Below, piece by piece: positions 5,629-8,032 of a stretch of DNA of 8,032 nucleotides. The notes beneath the pieces are model-generated. The model made no database searches, had not been told where the DNA came from, and worked only from the letters and a program-made list of their open reading frames with translations. The first letter of the stretch is position 1. Each line of letters opens with the position of its first letter. Source of the DNA: M3 sp964637445 (GTDB lineage Bacteria; Bacteroidota; Bacteroidia; Bacteroidales; Muribaculaceae); the NCBI GenBank assembly GCA_964637445.1, contig CAZWWS010000080.1, positions 1 through 8,032 on the forward strand. The letters run 5' to 3'. A program made the translations under genes and the position numbers.

Positions 5629-6705
5629 CTATCTTTTGGAGCGCCCTGCGCCAAACAACCAATAAGCCAGCGTATCGCTTGTGCGAATCACGTTGCTCAA
5701 CAGCAGACACAACCCAACCACCAAACCCGCTATCGCCAACGTCGCAGCTATTTGCACCACAAACATATTAGTTGGCTCAATCCATGGCTTCAAGTATTGC
5801 ATATTCGGCAAAAAGAAATAATGCAACAAATAGATATCCAACGTGCGCCGCCCTATATTTCGCAATAGCTTACATGTTGGCGCTTCTGAATTAAAATATG
5901 ATTCTTTACTCAAAAAATATAACACCACAACCAATAACCCAGCATATCTGACCACAATATCATGTACCGCTTTATACACCAACGGCATCGACGCCTTAAA
6001 TTCATCATTAAAATACAAAATCAAGCATACTATATAAAGTACGATAATTCCGGCTCGCCAATAGTCGCGACTCATCAACCGAATAAAACCGCTTTGATAT
6101 TTCTTGCACAATAACCCAAAGGCGAAAAATTGGAAATATTTTGTAAAGTTTTCCAGACACAACACAGTCCACCATCGACCATCTCCACGGAAAAGCACCA
6201 ACCAGGCAACTCCAACCAATGACAACAATATCAACGTACAATCAAACACTTTAGAAGATGTTCTCCTACAGAAGATTAACACACAGAAATACACCAAAAA
6301 CATCTCCAATAATACCGGAGTAAACCAATACCCACCAAAACCTCCTCTCATAAACGACAATGGGTCTCCTCCTCGACATATCGCCGACAGCATAAAGAAG
6401 ATTAAAGCCGGCACAAGCAATGCAAACGATTTCTTTCTCACATCTGTGATTATTGCACCAAGTTTCAAATGCTCAATATCTTTATACGCGACATAACCAC
6501 TTATAAAGAAAAACAATGGCATCCAAAATGTCACAACTATCGACCCGATGACACTGTCATACCCCCCTATATCAAAAGTTGTCATCAACACGTGTCCAAA
6601 CACCACCATCACCATGGCAAATCCGCGAAGGGCATCAATATATCCTATTCTACCCCCCCCGATTAACCTACTATCAATCAGAGCATTACCTTTATCCATT
6701 TTCAT
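5629..6705 (-). CDS. Acyl_transf_3 (OafA/NodX-like) integral-membrane O-acyltransferase, possibly phase-variable
   Basis: 358 residues. This family transfers acetyl or related acyl groups to surface sugars such as O-antigen, capsule or exopolysaccharide. The signature opening RIGYIDALRGFAM (19-31, with Asp24 and Arg27) is followed by FGH (36-38) with the conserved histidine, FFFISGY (65-71), YWFTPVLLEMFLVYF (126-140) and IGRRTLDIYLLHYFF (284-298). About ten hydrophobic segments span the protein. No SGNH domain is attached and length is normal for the short form. ATG 6705 and ATG 6699 are both possible; a consensus promoter lies just upstream. An eight-G run covers codons 16-18 by the longer start, and a six-G run occurs at codons 47-48; either extra or missing base in the first run gives a prompt stop. 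No polysaccharide genes are adjacent, so the acceptor is unknown. Its end converges on the secG terminator. Confidence 0.9.
   Translation of the reverse strand: MKMDKGNALIDSRLIGGGRIGYIDALRGFAMVMVVFGHVLMTTFDIGGYDSVIGSIVVTFWMPLFFFISGYVAYKDIEHLKLGAIITDVRKKSFALLVPALIFFMLSAICRGGDPLSFMRGGFGGYWFTPVLLEMFLVYFCVLIFCRRTSSKVFDCTLILLSLVGVAWLVLFRGDGRWWTVLCLENFTKYFQFFAFGLLCKKYQSGFIRLMSRDYWRAGIIVLYIVCLILYFNDEFKASMPLVYKAVHDIVVRYAGLLVVVLYFLSKESYFNSEAPTCKLLRNIGRRTLDIYLLHYFFLPNMQYLKPWIEPTNMFVVQIAATLAIAGLVVGLCLLLSNVIRTSDTLAYWLFGAGRSKR
6653..6660 (-). repeat. Eight-G homopolymer tract in the 5' coding region of the membrane acyltransferase
   Basis: The coding strand reads ATC GGG GGG GGT AGA ATA GGA. One added G gives GGG GGG GGG TAG, and one lost G gives GGG GGG GTA GAA TAG, so both single-base slips end translation before the catalytic domain. 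Runs of this kind are known slipped-strand contingency sites in other bacteria; at this locus the switching role is inference. Confidence 0.55.
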
Positions 6706-6725
6706 TTATACGATTTATTTTCGCC

Positions 6726-6757
6726 CAAAATTAGCAATATTTTTCAGAGTTAGCAAA
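6726..6757 (-). promoter_or_regulatory. Bacteroidetes-type promoter of the membrane acyltransferase gene
   Basis: On the minus strand TTTG (6757-6754), a 20-nt spacer, then TAATTTTG (6733-6726): a full match to the -33/-7 consensus. The start of transcription would be about 6718-6721, leaving a leader of only about 15-20 nt before the two candidate ATGs. The element sits only 7 nt past the stop of the preceding small gene. No flanking inverted repeats were seen, so it does not look invertible. Confidence 0.8.
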
Positions 6758-6763
6758 TCTATT

Positions 6764-7114
6764 TTATACGACATAATATATAAACCCCCAAGCCATTATC
6801 AATATAAATTCGTACACTGCTACTACCAGATGCCCTACATATTTTGCCACGACCAAATGATCATATAACAATACCAATATCAACGAAAGGACCAAAAAAG
6901 GAAGTCCAATGCAGAAAAGTTCGACATCGCGTAAGTCAATCATATTAATATGCACTAATAGAAATAAAAAATACACGACACATAGCCCAATTAGTGCAAC
7001 AATCTTTTTAAGTATTTGATTTTCACCACGTTTAGTTCGCCATTTATATACTCTCAACACTCGTTTAAGATTCCTTTTATTAATTTCAATGCTGCTTAAA
7101 AATATGTTTCCCAT
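6764..7114 (-). CDS. Small three-helix membrane protein, unrecognised
   Basis: 116 residues. A basic N-terminus (INKRNLKRVLRVYKWRTKRG, 11-30) precedes three hydrophobic segments at about 36-56, 64-84 and 94-115, with the C-terminus ending almost inside the membrane. The positive N-terminus predicts a cytoplasmic start. I recognise no family. The only upstream ATG in frame (7114) lies 29 nt inside the end of the secreted-protein gene, so translation is probably coupled to it; the next ATG, codon 58, would remove the first segment. Composition is AT-rich like its upstream neighbour and unlike the rest of the window, which suggests that the two genes arrived together. A gene for a small membrane protein overlapping one for a secreted protein could mark a partner or immunity function, but nothing in the sequence proves that. 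Confidence 0.6.
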   Translation of the reverse strand: MGNIFLSSIEINKRNLKRVLRVYKWRTKRGENQILKKIVALIGLCVVYFLFLLVHINMIDLRDVELFCIGLPFLVLSLILVLLYDHLVVAKYVGHLVVAVYEFILIMAWGFIYYVV

Positions 7115-7877
7115 TCGGATTCATTTTAATAATTGACTTAAATGCAGTACTTGGTATTTTGTTATAATTCGGTCGAGTAACAGAAAATCCAGACAATCCT
7201 AATGAGTGATTATCCGGGACTCGGAATGTTTTTGTTTCAGGATTAACTACTGATATACCCGCTTTTTTCATACTACGTTGAACTACCGTCGCACAATTTG
7301 TATTCAATAGAGTATATGGCTCGGTTGAAACTATATCTACAAATGTTTGACGAATTATATCATCTTGTTCTTTGCTTGTTTCTATAACAAATGCTTCTGT
7401 ATAGTCATAGTTATTTACACTCTTATCTAAAACGCCTTCTTCTCCTAAATCTCTATTATAATCGGAATTCAAAAAATCTTGTGGAGTATCCCAATTACCT
7501 ACACCTAAATCATTAAGATCATAATTATACGGAGTATTATTATTTCCAGACCATGGATTAAATAAATATTCGCAAATAGCCATCTGTTTTGCTGTTTTAT
7601 AGCTTCCGATTCTATTCGCCTCTATAAATTTAGTAATAAACGCTGCAATTCTACTTATTTCTTGGCGAAAATCTCTTTCATAGTCTAAATTTCCATCTAA
7701 AAATGCCCACTCCGAAATAAAAACCGCGCGCTGGATTGATAATTCGGTCTTTCCGTCTAACATTTGAGAAATTTCATCATATGCCAACTCATATCGTTCA
7801 TTAATTCCTCGATTTTGAGCAAACGATTTCAAACATAACAATAATACGAATACCAATATGAGTACTCCTCCTTTCAT
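7086..7877 (-). CDS. Secreted protein with an Asn-Cys motif, possible papain/NlpC-like fold; unrecognised
   Basis: 263 residues. A signal peptide is clear (hydrophobic 4-18, probable cleavage SFA|QN after residue 20), so the product should reach the periplasm or beyond. Residues 25-105 are helical (SIQRAVFISEWAFLDGNLDY at 47-66), 106-150 are Asn/Asp/Gly-rich, and 186-207 read PYTLLNTNCATVVQRSMKKA. The pattern LxxNCxxxVxxxxxxAGI resembles the cysteine-bearing helix of NlpC/P60- or LRAT-like papain-fold domains in some polymorphic toxins, with Cys195 as candidate nucleophile. No histidine precedes Cys195; His224 (PDNHSLG) is the only well-placed one after it, so activity is uncertain. ATG 7877 gives a sensible signal peptide; the GGAGG-like bases fall after the ATG and do not define the start. 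The gene is AT-rich and overlaps the small membrane-protein gene downstream. Function unknown. Confidence 0.78.
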   Translation of the reverse strand: MKGGVLILVFVLLLCLKSFAQNRGINERYELAYDEISQMLDGKTELSIQRAVFISEWAFLDGNLDYERDFRQEISRIAAFITKFIEANRIGSYKTAKQMAICEYLFNPWSGNNNTPYNYDLNDLGVGNWDTPQDFLNSDYNRDLGEEGVLDKSVNNYDYTEAFVIETSKEQDDIIRQTFVDIVSTEPYTLLNTNCATVVQRSMKKAGISVVNPETKTFRVPDNHSLGLSGFSVTRPNYNKIPSTAFKSIIKMNPNGKHIFKQH

Positions 7878-7889
7878 ATTCTTTTTTTG

Positions 7890-7921
7890 CGAATATATAT
7901 TTTTTCTTAGTATTAAATAAA
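7890..7921 (-). promoter_or_regulatory. Weak candidate promoter for the secreted-protein gene
   Basis: On the minus strand TTTA (7921-7918), 20 nt, then TATATTCG (7897-7890): one mismatch in each element against TTTG / TAnnTTTG. It is placed about 12 nt before ATG 7877. The region is very AT-rich, so a chance match is quite possible. Confidence 0.27.
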
Positions 7922-7941
7922 TTTTACGTTGTTAAAAATAC

Positions 7942-7979
7942 AAAAAGCAAAAACGCCGACATCTTTCGATGTCGGCGTT
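7942..7979 (-). terminator. Intrinsic terminator of the tRNA-Asn transcript
   Basis: A perfect 12-bp inverted repeat (AACGCCGACATC at 7952-7963 with its complement at 7968-7979). On the minus strand it has a GAAA tetraloop and is followed by a T-rich tail (TTTGCTTTTT). It starts two bases after the tRNA 3' end, as expected for a short tRNA transcript. Confidence 0.93.
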
Positions 7980-7980
7980 G

Positions 7981-8032
7981 CGCTTCAGGATGGGCTTGAA
8001 CCAACGACCCCCTGATTAACAGTCAGGTGCTC
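7981..8032 (-). tRNA. tRNA-Asn (anticodon GTT), 3' 52 nt; 5' part beyond the window
   Basis: Read on the minus strand the parts fit the cloverleaf exactly: GAGC (3' half of the D stem), A26, anticodon stem CCTGA/TCAGG, loop CTGTTAA with anticodon GTT (8020-8018), variable loop GGGTC, T arm GTTGG-TTCAAGC-CCATC, acceptor strand CTGAAGC, and discriminator G73 at 7981, as expected for asparagine. CCA is not encoded (CAA follows). The T stem has one U-U mismatch (positions 50/64), slightly unusual. About 22 nt, with the 5' acceptor strand and most of the D arm, lie past the right edge. Confidence 0.93.

Noticed and set aside
5617..5632. TTGGCATTGGTGCTA as a sigma-54 (-24/-12) promoter
   Set aside because: The GG-to-GC spacing is too short for the GG-N10-GC rule, and it lies at the tail of the acyltransferase gene, not upstream of any gene.
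5556..5868. Overlapping plus-strand open frames of 71 and 98 codons
   Set aside because: They begin in the secG terminator or just after it and then run antisense to the membrane acyltransferase, whose family motifs show the minus strand is coding. No promoter or recognisable protein sequence.
6104..6496. Plus-strand open frame of 130 codons
   Set aside because: Antisense to the acyltransferase; its Asn/Lys/Pro/Thr-rich product is what the complement of a hydrophobic membrane gene gives.
6700..6760. Invertible promoter for the acyltransferase
   Set aside because: Bacteroidales surface loci often use these, but I found no inverted repeats flanking the promoter; the poly-G run is the better candidate switch.
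7860..7874. AAAGGAGGAG as a ribosome-binding site for a later start in the secreted-protein gene
   Set aside because: It lies directly after ATG 7877; using it would need a TTG start and would delete the charged beginning of the signal peptide. Bacteroidetes rarely depend on such sites.
5580..7980. Direct repeat of the tRNA-Asn 3' end as an attachment site
   Set aside because: I looked for a second copy of GGTTCAAGCCCATCC or its complement in this interval and found none; any partner would be outside the window.

Overview
The window reads as chromosomal DNA of a Bacteroidales bacterium. The main evidence is three promoters with the Bacteroidetes-type TTTG / TAnnTTTG elements spaced 19-20 nt apart, near-absence of useful Shine-Dalgarno sequences, and a conserved Bacteroidales-like envelope block (sigma-54-type AAA+ regulator, LptE, small TPR-like protein, SecG). 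The moderately GC-rich core fits a Muribaculaceae-like member, but that family-level placement is only a guess.

Left part (1-1660): the 3' end of a glycolytic GAPDH gene with a strong intrinsic terminator, then an unrecognised soluble helical-repeat protein (410-931), then an unrecognised multi-pass membrane protein (1035-1649) with its own consensus promoter.

Middle (1701-5579): a tight plus-strand operon. It starts at a consensus promoter and encodes a PlsC-superfamily lipid acyltransferase, an AAA+ regulator with no receiver domain, the LPS-assembly lipoprotein LptE, a protein with a C-terminal TPR-like segment, and SecG. Junctions are a 10-nt overlap, a 1-nt overlap, a 4-nt gap and a 16-nt gap. 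The operon ends at a hairpin terminator whose two G-U pairs work only on the plus strand. The gene set concerns envelope building: membrane lipid acylation, LPS delivery to the outer membrane and protein export. secG may also have an internal promoter within the end of the preceding gene.

Right part (5580-8032): everything is on the minus strand. From right to left there is a partial tRNA-Asn(GUU) with a perfect 12-bp hairpin terminator, an AT-rich two-gene unit (a secreted protein with an Asn-Cys motif overlapping a small three-helix membrane protein), and an integral-membrane acyltransferase of the Acyl_transf_3/OafA type with a consensus promoter. This last gene has a run of eight G near its 5' end. 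Gain or loss of one G gives a TAG stop at once or two codons later, so the tract could act as an ON/OFF switch for a surface modification. The AT-rich unit beside the 3' end of a tRNA gene looks like accessory DNA, although no attachment-site duplication or integrase is visible.
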